Part shown: piece after piece, positions 24,001-35,817 of the stretch
How positions within the stretch are numbered: position 1 is the first letter of the stretch
Layout: each line of letters opens with the position of its first letter
Assembly: GCA_949752745.1 (NCBI GenBank)
Contig: OX457028.1
Location: 23,560,218 to 23,624,217 of the forward strand
Direction: 5' to 3'
Length of the DNA: 64,000 nucleotides
From: Protula sp. h YS-2021
Lineage: Eukaryota > Annelida > Polychaeta > Sabellida > Serpulidae
Position numbers and translations under genes: made by a program
Notes under the pieces: model-generated
What the model saw: the letters and a program-made list of their open reading frames with translations, nothing else
Told to the model about the DNA's origin: nothing
Database searches by the model: none

Positions 24001-27000
24001 TTGTAGAATGCAGTGTTATTTTATACCGGTTATATTTTGGAATCCGTTAGAGAAAGAGTTGTTTTGAGATCTTAACTTTGACCTGCATTTTCAAGTCCAA
24101 AGGTCACGTGACCTGTGTTATCTTGGAAATCGTTTTTGGATTCCACCCACTCTACAGAGTGGCATAAGCGGTTACTTCGTGATCTGAACTTTGAACTAAA
24201 TTTTCAAAATCAAAGGTCACGTGACCTGTGTTATCTCGGAAATCATTAGAGATACGGTGATTTTAGCTTCATTTTCGGACTCTGCCCCCCGTTACGGAAT
24301 TACATAAGGGGTAACTTCGTTATCTGAACTTTGACCTACATTTTCACGGTCCAAGGTCTTATAACCTGTGTTATGTCGGAAACCGTTACAGCGATTTTGA
24401 CCTCGTTTTCGGACCCCATCCCCTCTGTGGTAACAGTTTTCGGTTTATGTGTAATAAAGGAACATAAGATTTTCTACTTCCCTCTACGGAGTTATGTAGA
24501 TAAACAAGAAGTCAGTTAAAAAGTGATTTGCGGTTATGGTTTCTATCGCTACCGTTAGCTTCGTCAGGTGATGTTTGAAAGAATGATATCTATTCGGTCA
24601 GGAAATGCTTAGAGCAAATGATATCATTTGGTCATGTAATGCTTTAAACGAATCAGATCCTTCGCTAATAGCCTTGTCCGAAAGTATCGGTTAGAAATCT
24701 GAAAGTCAAATAAGGCGGGAGGGCTGATAGTTTTGGTTTATTTGGTGTAAACAATAGAATTAAACCGATGATATCATTGAATCGACTGATTGTTTTGAAA
24801 CAGTCGATGGCCCAAACATGTACTAATTCATATCATTGTGTAACATTGTGTTTTATACGCAGTCATGAACTTTTTTTTTTTGCTGTTTTATATACTTTTT
24901 TTGTTGATATGTTATATGTTTGGGTCAAGTCAGTTTTCTGTTAACCCAATGTTATCAGAACATTGGGTTAATATGTTAATTGATAGATTTGGGTCATATT
25001 GCTTGTACAAATGTCAATGTATGTCTCCCCCTGAGGGAAACATATATAGATTTTGTGTCCGTCCGTCTGTTTGTGCGCAGCGATTTCTAAAAAACTAACG
25101 AGCCGATTATCTCAAAACTTGCATGCATGTTTGGGGGCACATGCCCAGATGATGCCCATGTTTATTTTTTGTCATTCCTTCAAAAATCCTATTATTGGCG
25201 AATTTTTTAACTTCGGGGGGGGGGGGGGTGGGGGGAGGTTCGTGCAATTTTTAGCCCTCAGCCAGTATTGTTGCTTTTCGATTCTGGTTTTCAGACAAAT
25301 TGTCGCATTTTCATTTCAGGTAAATTGTCGCCAGGAGTAGTATCACTAGGTGTATTGTCACTAGGCGTATTGTCGCCACGCGTATTGTCACGTATTCCTA
25401 TTTCCAATGTGTTTTACTTTCCATATAACTCATGAATGTATTTTCTGTTTTGCTAGGTGTCGCCGGAGTTGTTGCGAAAACCTGTGTTGCTCCGATCGAT
25501 AGAGTCAAAATATTACTGCAGGCGAATCACAGGAACTTCAAAAATCTCAGTAGGTCATTTTCTTTGATAAGTTGCTACTTAATGTAGAAAACGCGTACAG
25601 AGTTGGGAATTTTTCTTGCAATGATACAGATTAGGTTCGTTACTTTTATTTGAGGTTTAACGAGGGCTGGTTAAGGAGGTGTCTTTTAGATCTGATATTC
25701 TATCTGATATACCACAGTATGAACGAATACATGTACTGTATTTTAATGTTTCAAATAACAGCTGTGTTCAAGACTTGTGAGATTTACTAAATGCGCTTTC
25801 GAACCTGAAAATTTCAAGGCATTTATTCAGGACAAAGAACATTAAATATTTACAAAATATTTTTTTTGTGCATCGGGGATGTTTGCGGTAATATGATGGC
25901 AGCTCAGGCTGGTTGCAATGTTCGCGGACGTTCTTTCAAGGCTTTCGTAAATGTTCTTACTCTAATTGTCTAAGAGTAGCCAGTCACATGTCTTAAAGTT
26001 GCTTGTTTTTACACGCAGGCAATTTGGATGCATTTCTGAAGGTCTATAATCAGGAAGGGACCCGAGGCTTCTATAGGGGCAATGGCACGCAGGTGCAGCG
26101 CATCATACCATACGCCGCCGTGCAGTTCATGGTCTATGAATTCGGCAAACAGGTAAGAAACTTGTCACCACGCTAAGACTTTCTCCTCCCCTCTGTCTAT
26201 AGAAGGATATGTAGCGCATGCGAATATTCTCCATGTACCGTAATTAACGGCATGTAAGGCACAGGTAGCCCAAAATCACCATTTGTCAAAATAAAGCGGC
26301 ATATAAGCGGGCCTCATTTTTTTTTTACACTAAATTTTTGGGCCCCCAGATACCATCTTTGTGTTGACCCGCAGATGATACCGCTATCTGGTACTCATGT
26401 TGTATTGACATTAGAGATAGGCACGTCAACGTTAATAATAACACTGCACGTGGCACATGTACTCTGGAGCTTGTGACATGTAGTGTGATTGTTAATATTA
26501 TTACCCCTTGGCAGGCAGTTGGGGTGGGACATGTATGAAAACACATGTGCTTAATCCAACGGTGACACGGTGAGACACTGCGCTGTGGAAACAGACAGCG
26601 CACTGTGTTGGTTTCTAATCTAAGAGGTCAGGTCTTAGTTGACTGAAACCGTGGTGAAAAATGGCGAAAATAATATCGCATCTTAAACTCCGGGAATTAC
26701 GATGGGAATGAATATTTCTGTCTCCTTTTCTTCTCCGCTTTATCTCTTAATTGTCCGTGGCATATTCTTCAGATTTTATGGTTTGGAGGTTACATTACAA
26801 TTGTAAGGTGTTTTCAGAAAAAGGTACACTTGGAAAAACTTTATTTGAAAATATTTATTACGGTTTTTTTTCTTTTTGTTTTGCGGTCACTTTAGCTTTT
26901 GGATTCAAATACAATGCAAAATTAATCTGTGAAAACTTTTCATGTGTTTTTAAAATACTTTTCCGGATATTTCTTTGGATTTTAAATTAAAAAAAAAGAC

Positions 27001-28241
27001 TTTTTAACACACAAAAATGGAATCACGTTTTTAAGTTCATTAGAACTGTCAGTATGGGAAAAGTTCATTGTTCGACACTGAATTTTTAACACTTACTTGT
27101 GATGGCGGAAGTTGAAAAGCTACTGGTCCGAGGGTTTTTGTTTAGGACCCTTCAGTACTTCACCTGAATATCTTACAGATGGAACAACCTAAGATATGTA
27201 AACAGTAGTGATGTGTGGTAGTTGATAACTCCATTTTCAAAGATGATATGTTCAAGGGTTTGTTGCTTATCACATGTAGGTAGTGCCATTTCCACCAGTT
27301 TTGTATTTTAGGGGTGCTTTTATCATACCATTCCCGAAATTAAACTGCATCATTACGTTGTTCAACACATCCATCGCTGTGAGTACTCCAGCTCCCAAAA
27401 ATTGGTACATTTCCTCACATCTTGTTTTCAGTATAAAATGTTATGGCGAATCTTTGTATTTATTTATTTTTTTTTTTATTTTTTTTTTTTTGTAGAATCT
27501 GGAAAACCGTTTCGGGCACACGTGGTACACGAAATTTCTAGCAGGTTCCTGTGCAGGTAACGAGAAGTTTTTTCCTGTTGAAGTAACTGGCTATAATGCT
27601 CCATTTTATGGAACTCTTTGTGAATCTCAGGCCGCTCGGCCTTGAGCGTCACCTTTTGGCGGAGTCTTACACTGGTTCAGATTCGATGACCTCGACCTTA
27701 ACATCTTTCTGTTGACGCGAATAATGTATCGTCTAATAATATCAAGGAAAAAATTTTTGGAAAAATTTGTTTACTTGAGACGTGATCGGGTTCAATGCAA
27801 CAAGTGAGAGCTATTAGGAGTTTCGATGCGGAGGTGTTACATGTTAACGTTACCTTTTGTCATTACGGTGAGAGTGACGTGCTTGCAGGCGTGGTGGCAG
27901 CCACAGTGACATACCCGCTGGACGTGGTGAGGACCCGCGCCGCATTCCAGGCGACGGGTACGGTGGCGTGTCAAGGAACGGTCAACACGATCGCTGTCAT
28001 GCTGAGCAAGGAAGGCGGCGTGATGGCCTTGTTTAGGGGCCTCAGTCCCACCTTGTTGGGCATGATTCCTTATGGCGGTGTGTAATAATATGAGCTATGT
28101 GCGTTACTGGTAGTGATAAGTACCCATGTTTTAGAATCTTTCAATGTGTAGTTGTAAGTAGTAGTTTCTTTCCATTTTTAATGGTTTACTTATTCGGTGT
28201 ATTTCTAAATCACATTCTTATCATGGGAACATAAACTGTTT

Positions 28242-28272
<31 letters not shown>

Positions 28273-30244
28273 GTTGTGCCTGTAGGCTGCTCATTCTGGG
28301 CGTTCGAGACATTGAAGACGTTTTCGCTGGAGCGCCTCGGGCAGCATGGCTGCGTGGCCAAGCCGTGCCCCAAGAACGACGGGCGGCTCGTCCTCGCCAT
28401 TCCCGCCAAGCTTTTCTGCGGAGCTGTCGCCGGTTGTTTCGCTCAGACCATCGTGTAACTTGTCTAGTTTTTTTTACATTTGCATTTTAAATTTAGATGG
28501 ATGTATAATTTTAACCAGAAAATAACATTTAGGCGATCAGTTTAAAACTGTTCAATATTGGCATGAATTTTATAGTGAAACTGTGAGATTAGTTATGTAA
28601 TAGTAGAAGAACTTAGGCTCCAGTAATCTGAACAAGTACTGTGTGTCTGACATTTTGATACTGTAATACTTTAAGCCGATGAATGGTTTTGTTGGAAATA
28701 TTAAATGGGCAATGTGGTGCACAGGTATCCCTTCGACGTGGTGCGGCGGAAAATGCAGCTGGCAAACACACTTCACAATGCCCATGACTACCGGTAAGTA
28801 TACGGGTGAGGGTATCCGAATTCCTTAAATTTGTGGAGTAGCTTAGATCAATAATCAGTGTATATCTTTGCGTTTTCTACACTTTGAGTGATGGATTGGG
28901 ATATTTGCAGGCCCATGCCCTGGCTTGGGATTATAGGGTTGGATTTGAGCGAGTTTGGGGTGGGGGGACTGGGGACCCCCTCCTCCCCCTCCCCCCCCCC
29001 CCCCCCCCCCCAACAAAGGAAAGAAAAAACTGGTTTGTTTGCAGTTACGTCGAATTCAGAGCAGTATCAAGATTTGAGGGCGGGGTGAGGGAACTTCTTC
29101 CTAGATGTCAGTAATAAAACGACTGACCCCAGCCCCCCTCTTCCGTCGCGTTCAAGCAGAGGCGTATCAAGATTTTAGGACGGGGGGTAGGGACACAAAT
29201 CCCCCTCCCCAATAGAAATAAAACTACTGAGCACGATATATTATGATCATATCTGCACTTTAGAAAACCGAGTGAGGGTATATGCAGGCTCACACCCGAC
29301 TTTTGATAAAGGGTTTGGGTCGCAGAGTTTTGAGAGAGAGAGGGGAAGAGGAGGAGAAAGGGTTTTTCTGTGTAAAGGGGTTGCGTTGGAAGCCCCAATG
29401 CAAATACCTCGCCTGGCTTGTTCGCGTCTGCATGAAGGTTTATGCTACAACTATTGAATTTGCTTATAGTGTCATAGCTACTAGTACAGCTGTATTCCTC
29501 AACTTTGCTCACAGCGGGGCTGTTTTTTTTTTTTTTTTTTTTTTTTTAATTGGCTACCAAGCTATTTCATATATGGGTGTGGTTATGTAACTTTGCAGGT
29601 TACAATACTTGAAAATATTCGCATTCATTTTCCAAGTAGGTTGCGTGCCATCTTATATTATGAAACCTAGTCCACCTCATCCTTCCAACCCCCCCCCCAC
29701 CCCATATCTGCCGTTTGAAAAATCTGTTAAATGTGTTTCGTCACTCGACTTACGGACAGCTCAGATGTATGAATTCAGATACAAATGTCAATAAAAAGTC
29801 AAATTATTATCAAATGCTACAAAATTGTAAAAATAAAACTTTGTAAAAGGAAGGAGAGCTAGACAAAGGAATACACATGTTTTTGTTTCCAAAAACAACA
29901 AGCCAACAACTGACTAATAAAATGTTAAGTATGTGCGGGTACACTGTTGTTTGTGTGCACTGACCACTCTAGTCTGTAATGCGTACTTAGTTGCTTACAG
30001 CTATGAATACATCGTATATTTTTACTACTAACAGTGTCGTCTCACCCCATGTCTCTTATTTATTTTTAGGTCATGGATCAATGCTTTCAAGTATATATAC
30101 AACAAAAATGGACTCCGCAATGGGCTGTTTCGCGGGATCACACTGACATATGTCAAAGCAGTGCCAATGGTTTCAGTTTCTTTCTGTGTTTATGAAAAGA
30201 CGAAGGAATGCTTGGGTCTCGAATCTCATGATGCGGCCAGCTGA
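18090..30244 (+). CDS. SLC25A16: Mitochondrial carrier, SLC25A16 type
   Basis: Eight coding exons join without a frame conflict: 18090-18180, 25457-25549, 26019-26152, 27496-27556, 27889-28077, 28286-28454, 28725-28793 and 30070-30244 (981 nt, about 326 residues; the human protein is 332). All three carrier repeats show their P-x-D-x-x-K/R signature: APIDRVK at residues 42-48, YPLDVVR at 135-141, YPFDVVR at 247-253. Each repeat keeps a downstream G-rich FYRGNG/LFRGLSP/LFRGITL segment. Best match is the Graves disease carrier (DRVKILLQANHRNFKNL), an inner-membrane protein linked to coenzyme A or dephospho-CoA supply. SLC25A42 is the main alternative. The start is the ATG at 18090; its exon ends phase 1 (GG|GT), exactly fitting the next exon. 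Intron 1 (7.3 kb) is packed with repeats. The gene converges on FLCN. Confidence 0.93.
18895..20072 (+). mobile_element. Satellite-cored element with GGCCCCAACC hairpin
   Basis: It opens with a hairpin (ggccccaaccct/agggtttggggcc, 18895-18921) and 'gtctgtccgtctgtctgtc'. About five to six copies of a roughly 145-bp unit follow, with 'acaggcgatatctcgagaac', 'tttgaaaggtctcgactt', 'ttttggccattttggcc' and 'cacgtgatcttggcc' (18975-19760). A unique segment of about 210 bp comes next (related to 52720-52930 in inverse orientation). A second hairpin-plus-GTCT leader sits at 19971-20035. Long open frames on both strands here are shadows of the repeat. Confidence 0.65.
20204..20512 (-). pseudogene. BED-type zinc finger fragment of a hAT-like transposase
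   Basis: This 102-residue open frame starts ATG at 20512. It contains APIWKYFDSDVTNGKKIKG, then GKGCKVEIQGIAKRLEKYAETC spread over residues 32-53. This follows the BED finger pattern (aromatic W-x-Y-F, Cys pair, Q-G, then His...Cys). One Cys of the first pair appears as Gly and the His before the final Cys is Tyr, so the zinc site is damaged. No catalytic domain follows. It sits antisense in intron 1 of the carrier gene. Most likely a decayed transposase first exon. Confidence 0.55.
20677..21600 (+). mobile_element. Satellite-cored element with CCCCCGTGG hairpin
   Basis: It opens with 'cccccgtggaacggaggg' and 'ggtctgtctgtccctctgtc'. About four copies of a roughly 165-bp unit follow, each with 'agtctcacgcgcct', 'acccttccgcagtgcagtga', 'aagaattttccggat' and 'aatcggcactgcacttag'. 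It ends near 'cgcccacggggggtagac'. A hAT-type MITE (21191-21341) has inserted into one copy. Confidence 0.6.
21191..21341. mobile_element. 151-bp hAT-type MITE with perfect 8-bp target duplication
   Basis: The ends are CAGGGTTCGCGTTGG and the inverse CAGCGCGAACCCTG. The 8 bp CTTGGAAC directly flanks both sides (21183-21190 and 21342-21349). An exact 8-bp duplication with CAGGG ends is typical of the hAT superfamily. It lies inside a repeat unit of the 20677-21600 element, so it is younger than that array. Confidence 0.8.
21601..24045. other. Carrier intron 1, unassigned part
   Basis: No exon recognised. Contains a small palindrome (atttcgctagcgaaat, about 22141-22156) and two regions with 'gggaagaaa' or 'ttcttccc' motifs (about 21940-22030 and 23350-23450). 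Similar motifs recur at 50380-50500. Confidence 0.35.
24046..24480. repeat. Tandem repeat containing AAGGTCACGTGACC
   Basis: Three divergent copies, spaced about 113 and 140 bp, share 'ttttca..tc.aaggtcacgtgacctgtgttat.tcggaaa.c.tta'. The motif contains the palindrome GGTCACGTGACC. Related wording ('tcattatctcgaaaacggtta') occurs in the 54180-55140 array. Confidence 0.65.
25028..25180. other. Fragment of a hairpin/GTCCGTCC-led repeat
   Basis: 'ccccctgagggaaacatatataga' followed by 'gtgtccgtccgtctg' matches the leader layout of the other satellite-cored elements. Only about 150 bp is recognisable, and a G run follows at about 25216-25235. Confidence 0.4.
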
Positions 30245-30654
30245 TAAATCCATGGGTTCTAAGTGCAGTGGCTAGTTACGTCATGGGTGTCTACCGTGTG
30301 AGGCGTGTATTCAGCCTGTGTTATTGGTCCCAGTCTGCCGGCGCCGCTGGGACTGTACAGCTCTGTCTGTATGTCAGTATTTATGTTTAAGAAATTTGCT
30401 GCGTCTGAACTGTCCATGCACGGGTCGGGCCGAAAAGCAGGTGTATTTAAAACCACAAAACCTGTTAGTAGAGTAAGTACACCATATGTGCACATGTCCC
30501 AAATGTTGACTTCTTAATTTCAATCTTCCTTTCCGTAACAACAAATTTTACCTTTAGAGTTTGAGCAGATAATGCTCCAGATTTTACTTCATTGGTATAG
30601 TCTTTTAAAACAATACAGAAGATAAAGTATATTATTACAGAAAGTATAGAAATG

Positions 30655-30660
30655 AATAAA
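30655..30660 (+). terminator. Candidate poly(A) signal of the carrier gene
   Basis: AATAAA about 410 bp after the stop codon; an ordinary 3'UTR length. No other evidence. Confidence 0.3.
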
Positions 30661-31435
30661 GTTAGAATGTCAATTTTAGCGAAATTCAAGCAGTTATTTC
30701 GTTACAGTTGTAAATTTCTGAACACCATGGTAGGCTTCTTAACAAATTTTTATATGGCGTCCACATTACGAGCAAGGTGTCCGCAATTAGTACAAAAATC
30801 GTATGTTCTATGGTTGAGTATTACTTACCACAAGGAATGCGCATACGACCTAAAAGCATAACGGAGTATGCAGCATAGACCTGAATAGTATGTACATAAG
30901 TACCTGTAAGTTATTTATTTGTGTTTTTTTGTGTAGATCTGATAAAAATTCTGTATAAAATTCAAAAATTAAATTTTGATTTTTGATTTAACTGCCCTTA
31001 ATGGACTTGTGAAGAGGAACAAAGAAAGTTTTGAACAATAGTTAGTGCAAAAATGCCCTTCAACTAAATAACGAATTTAACAATGAAAGTAGGGCCATTC
31101 AGTGACATTCCAGCACTGTATTGTCATTCTCCTTATTCATATTGTGGATTCTGATGTCACAACTCGGCATCTTACTATATCGTAAGAGCTCGTCACTTTT
31201 ATAATGTAAATTTTTTCCCATAAAAATATTCCAAAGCTGCAAGCTTATTAGACTGAAAGTTTATTACATAGAAATCGCAATGATTTTATTGAAAGAGTCA
31301 CTGATTTCACGGAATTCCTGTAGGTGGGGCGTACCAGGGACTCGCTGGTTGGACAAAGTGTTTTGATTGTGTTTTTAGATGTAACAAATCATGGAAATGT
31401 TTTATTCTTTTTTTTTCTTTTTTTTTTTTTTTTTT

Positions 31436-31530
31436 GGCTTAGTTCAGTGTATCATTTTGTTGTGATTTAGTTCAGCGTGTCGTTTTGATGTGACTTTATT
31501 TAGTGTATCATTTTGTTGTGACTCCTGCTT
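31436..31530. repeat. About 35-bp tandem repeat, nearly three copies
   Basis: Copies of 'ttagttcagtgtatcattttgttgtga' with small changes, right after a poly-T run (31408-31435). Confidence 0.65.
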
Positions 31531-31894
31531 GGAGCATTTCAGTAGTTGCCTGAATGGTCGGTCACATATGATTCAACATATACTTTCGGTTCTCGATAAA
31601 GGTAAAGCGAACCAAGTTATACAGGTTTAAAATGCCATTGGCTTGGCCGTTTTTTGTTTTGTTTTTTTTTTTTAGAAATGTATCTTTTTGATACACCTCG
31701 CCACCCCCCCCCCCCCAAGAAAAAGAAAGTTTTATCCGTATATCGTTAATTATTTTTAAGATAGAAAGAATAATTTTTAAATTACTAGTAACTGGTGTGT
31801 TTTAAATCCTTTTGACTTCACCTGACTACATGATACTTGGCGTGCACGTTTTAGTTAAGCCAACCTTAATTATGCTAGCCCCATGCCTCGTTAT

Positions 31895-32525
31895 GGGTGC
31901 AAAGACGACTTAGAGGTCACGAGGTCGCAGGTTGTGCATGATGCTCTGTGTCATGTGGGGTGGGGGGAAAGGACAACTTAGATGTCATAAGGTCATAGGT
32001 CGTGCATGATGCCTTGCGTCATATGGGACGGGGGAAGAGACAAGAGAGAGGTCACGAGGCCACAGGTCGTGCATTGTGCTTTGTGTCTTGTGGGTGGGGG
32101 CGGAGGAGGAGGGGGAGACGACTCAGCGGTTATGAGGTCGCAGGTTGTGCATGATGCTCTGTGTCATGTGGGGTGGGGGTGGTGTGGGGGGGGGGGGGGG
32201 ACGAATCAGAGGTCATGAGGTTACAGGTTGTGTGATGCTCTGTGTTATTTGGGGTGGGGGGACGACTCAGAGGTCATGAGGTTACAGGTCGTGTGTGATG
32301 CTGTGTTATGTGGGGTGGGGGGGGGGGGGGCGACCCAGAGGTCATGAGGTTACAGGTTGTGCATGATGCTCTGTGTCATGTGGGGTGGGGGGGACGACTC
32401 AGAGGTCATGAGGTTACAGGATGTGCGTGATGCTCTGTGTTATGTGGGGTGGGGGGGGCGACCCAGAGGTCATGAGGTTACAGGTTGTGCATGATGCTCC
32501 GTGTCGTGCGGTGTGTGCGAAGACG
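31895..32525. repeat. G-rich minisatellite, about 60-75-bp unit
   Basis: About nine copies share 'gaggtcatgaggttacaggttgtgcatgatgctctgtgtcatgtgggg'. Each ends in a G run of 5 to 12 bases, which explains the variable length. An open frame across it is an artefact. It lies between the two convergent genes. Confidence 0.8.
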
Positions 32526-32529
32526 ACTT

Positions 32530-34150
32530 GGACATCACGAAGTTTGTGTGCTGTGTATACACATGTATAAAGGTCTCAGAGTATTGCATTTTATCTGAAT
32601 TGTGATCTGCATAAATGAAAGGCGTTTTGCATGTCAGAGAAAGCGCCTGAAATCGTTGTTTGTTATTGGTGCAACTTGTTTGTTTTTGGTGCAACTCAGA
32701 TTTTCATACTACTACCATTATGTAACCGAAGAAAATTTGTTTTGTATGCTCGATGTCAGAATTTAAAAAGCCTAGTGGGGTCACCTCAAGAATCAGACAA
32801 GCATTTGGGTGGGATTTTAGTCCTCAAATGGACTTCATCAGGGGACGACAAGTGAAAACTTTCGCTCACTGACAAGCTTAGGTGTCTGGTTTGCTTTCGA
32901 ACTACCCCTGACACATACGACCAGTATAACCAATTATATATCGTGCGTCCATTTACCAGTTTCTATGAATCCGACTTGCACTGATGTAACGTTGGAAGGT
33001 CGTTTAATTACTGATCGTTTGATATGTACTGGTACTTTATCGATGACTGGATCAATTAGCGTGACAAATTTTGGACTCTTAAAAAAGAAAATGAGATACA
33101 ATTTTTGTTTACGTATGGAGTAACCTACTACAGTTAATTATCTTCATTGTGTACACCTTTCGAAAGAATAAATGTTCCTTGTATAGAAGTTTTCACCACA
33201 GATAGACAGATTTTGTTCAGTAATTAGAGGTTGTTTACCGTATAGAGGTGATCACTGGCGAAGGTTTTACTTCACCAGCATTTTTTTTTGGGTTAATTTT
33301 CGGAAACACATGCGGTCTGCTGTATATCAGTCTGGCAAGCATTCACTAGAGAAATCGCTCAACATTTTGGCCTTTCCCGCCTATTGTATGTACGACAGCG
33401 AAAATCGTCCAGCAAATGTTTAGCGAGCCAGGCGTTGTTCACATAGGCAGTGGTTCGGGTGTGTTGATCTCTTACACAGTGTCCAGGTTTAGAAAATCGC
33501 ACTAGTGCGTACATGTGGCCACTCGTTTCTGAGGAATGGCATACCTAGTGCGTCCCTTGGGAGTAGGAATGCATGTCCGTACATCATGACAGAAATGTTA
33601 TGAAATGTGGTTACTGGTAAAGAGCAATATAGTGTTATCGGCTAAAAGACTGCCCACATGTTTCTCATGCACCACTTTTTGTACGCACACAGGCGTACAC
33701 ACAAATAAAATTTAAAAAAATAGAATAGTTTATTTTTATGTTTTCAAAATAAATCTGTTTGCAAGATAACTACTGCTTATCTTCTAACGTCGACAAATCT
33801 CGCGTAAACACTCAAGGTACAGCCAATGAAAAAAATCGGTAACTTCCATTTTGTGGGAACTAGAATATCACAGATTTCTTAAGTTACCTCACGCAACGCT
33901 TACATAAGCCAGATTGTGGTATACTGGCAATGCGCCTCGATTCAAACAAGGAACTTACTGCGAGAATCACATCAAGTCACTAAAACATACAACTTAAACT
34001 GAATTCTAAAAACTACCCACATGTTTTTGATGCAGGAGATTGATCAGTGAATTCAATGAGAGTTTCATTTCTGTTTGGACTTGACTACACTAATGACGCC
34101 GATATTGTAGACAGATAGTGAATAATCTTTTAAAGTACAACTCTTCGCGT
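32530..34150. other. Intergenic DNA, nothing recognised
   Basis: No exon, tandem array or terminal-repeat element was recognised in this stretch between the two genes. Confidence 0.35.
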
Positions 34151-34154
34151 ATCT

Positions 34155-34385
34155 TTAGGCCACCCATACATGGGAATCTTCCGGCTTTTCCAGCTTTTTT
34201 TTTTTTTTTGCCAAATGGACCACTTTTTTTGGACCCCGTTCCCATGTATGGTAAAATTATCCGGGTTGTTTTTCGACCCCATTCCCATGTATGGTAAAAT
34301 TTTCCGGCTTTTTTTTCGACCCCATTCCCATGTATGGTAAATTTTCCGGCTTTTTTTCGACCCCATTCCCATGTATGAGGCCACC
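34155..34385. repeat. About 45-bp tandem repeat, five copies
   Basis: Copies of 'cgaccccattcccatgtatggtaaaattttccggctttttttt'. Unit ends vary with the poly-T length. Confidence 0.8.
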
Positions 34386-34929
34386 TGACCTGTAAGCTTT
34401 GGATGCTCTATCCTGGGTTCATGCGTATATACATGACGTCGCTTCGAAATTGGCCTAAAACTTTTCGAAATTCGGCGAATTTCTGCCTATTTTACACTGA
34501 TGTTACATGTAAATACAAGTTAAATACATCTTTTTTTTCTCAAATACTGCTTACACAAGTATTTCCTATGGCGCACTGTGCAAAAACATTGTGCGCCACT
34601 CTCAAGCTGTGATGCGCCAAAATTTTTCGGAATCTACTAATCTCATGTGTATTGAAAATACACAAGCAGTTCAAAATAGGTGGAACACATACTATATTTG
34701 AAACAGATCATTATGAAACTAGAGCAGTGTGCATAGCCCACACATTCCCCACAGACCCCCAATCAGTTAAACACGGCCATCAATTGTCAATCAAGAGCTG
34801 AAATTTTTCCAAGTCCAGCTGGTCCATTTTCTTTGGACGAACCTGGCCCATTTACAATACCGATCTGTGTTTGTTCCCATAGAAGCTACATACCAAATTT
34901 CATTAAAATCCTTGCAGAAGTTTTTTTAG

Positions 34930-35012
34930 TTTCGTGTTAACAAGCTCTTGATGACAGACCGACCGACAGACCGACACGCTGTCGATCGCATACATTCCCT
35001 GTGGGGAATAAA
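34930..35012. other. End of a hairpin/tetranucleotide-type repeat element
   Basis: A run of 'gaccgaccgacagaccgac' is followed by the hairpin attccc-tgt-ggggaat and 'aaaag'. This is the inverse orientation of the leader layout seen at 20677 and 25028. The body of the element cannot be defined. Confidence 0.45.
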
Positions 35013-35587
35013 AGAACGAATGGTAACAGCTGTTTCTCATTAACTTTATTCCTGACTCCCAACGTTTTAAAATTCACTCCAACGTTTCAATCAACAGCTT
35101 CACTGCCTCCGCGTCTCTCGCGGCTGAAAGGACCAGCCGGTTGTACTGTGTGGGTAAATCAGTAAATAACAACCATGTCAAGAGCAAGCATATTTTAAAG
35201 CATGTGCTAGCAAATCTTGTGCGCCATCTTTTTTTATGGGCGATATGCCAATTTTTGAGTTTTTCGTTCTGCCTCAATTTGTCAGGAACTGGTCGGTGAA
35301 TTTAGATCAAATTTCGCATTCAGTTCGGGAAATGCCCATATGTTGTATTTGACATCCTGCCATTTTCTTTTTCCAAATGACAGATTGTATAGCAGTCTGG
35401 TAATGTTGTTTCACATTCACCATCGCAGTTTAAAATCGTTATTTAAATCGAATGAGTGTTTCTCGGATACTTCTATTCAGTTCAGTTATGACCTGATCGG
35501 GTTGTCAGTACAAACGGCGTGACGTAAGAGAGGACAAGCCTGGAAACTAATCAGTCATGACAAAGCTACGAACTTCCTGTTAGTTCT

Positions 35588-35593
35588 TTTATT
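35588..35593 (-). terminator. Candidate poly(A) signal of FLCN
   Basis: AATAAA on the minus strand, about 225 bp after the FLCN stop codon. Weak evidence on its own. Confidence 0.3.
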
Positions 35594-35817
35594 CTGTTTC
35601 CACTGGGATTACAATGCAACAAAAACTAGCCACCATGCAAGACTGCAAGCTACATTATATATGTGAGCCGTGAAACCTCAGTAAATACTCTAACTTTACA
35701 TTACATTCCAAACTAAGCAAATCTAAGGCAACAGTATTTAAATGCTATCATGCAGGTAATATATATCACAGCCGTAAACGTCGATCCTAAATGTCAAATT
35801 CACTTAACAGTTAACTT

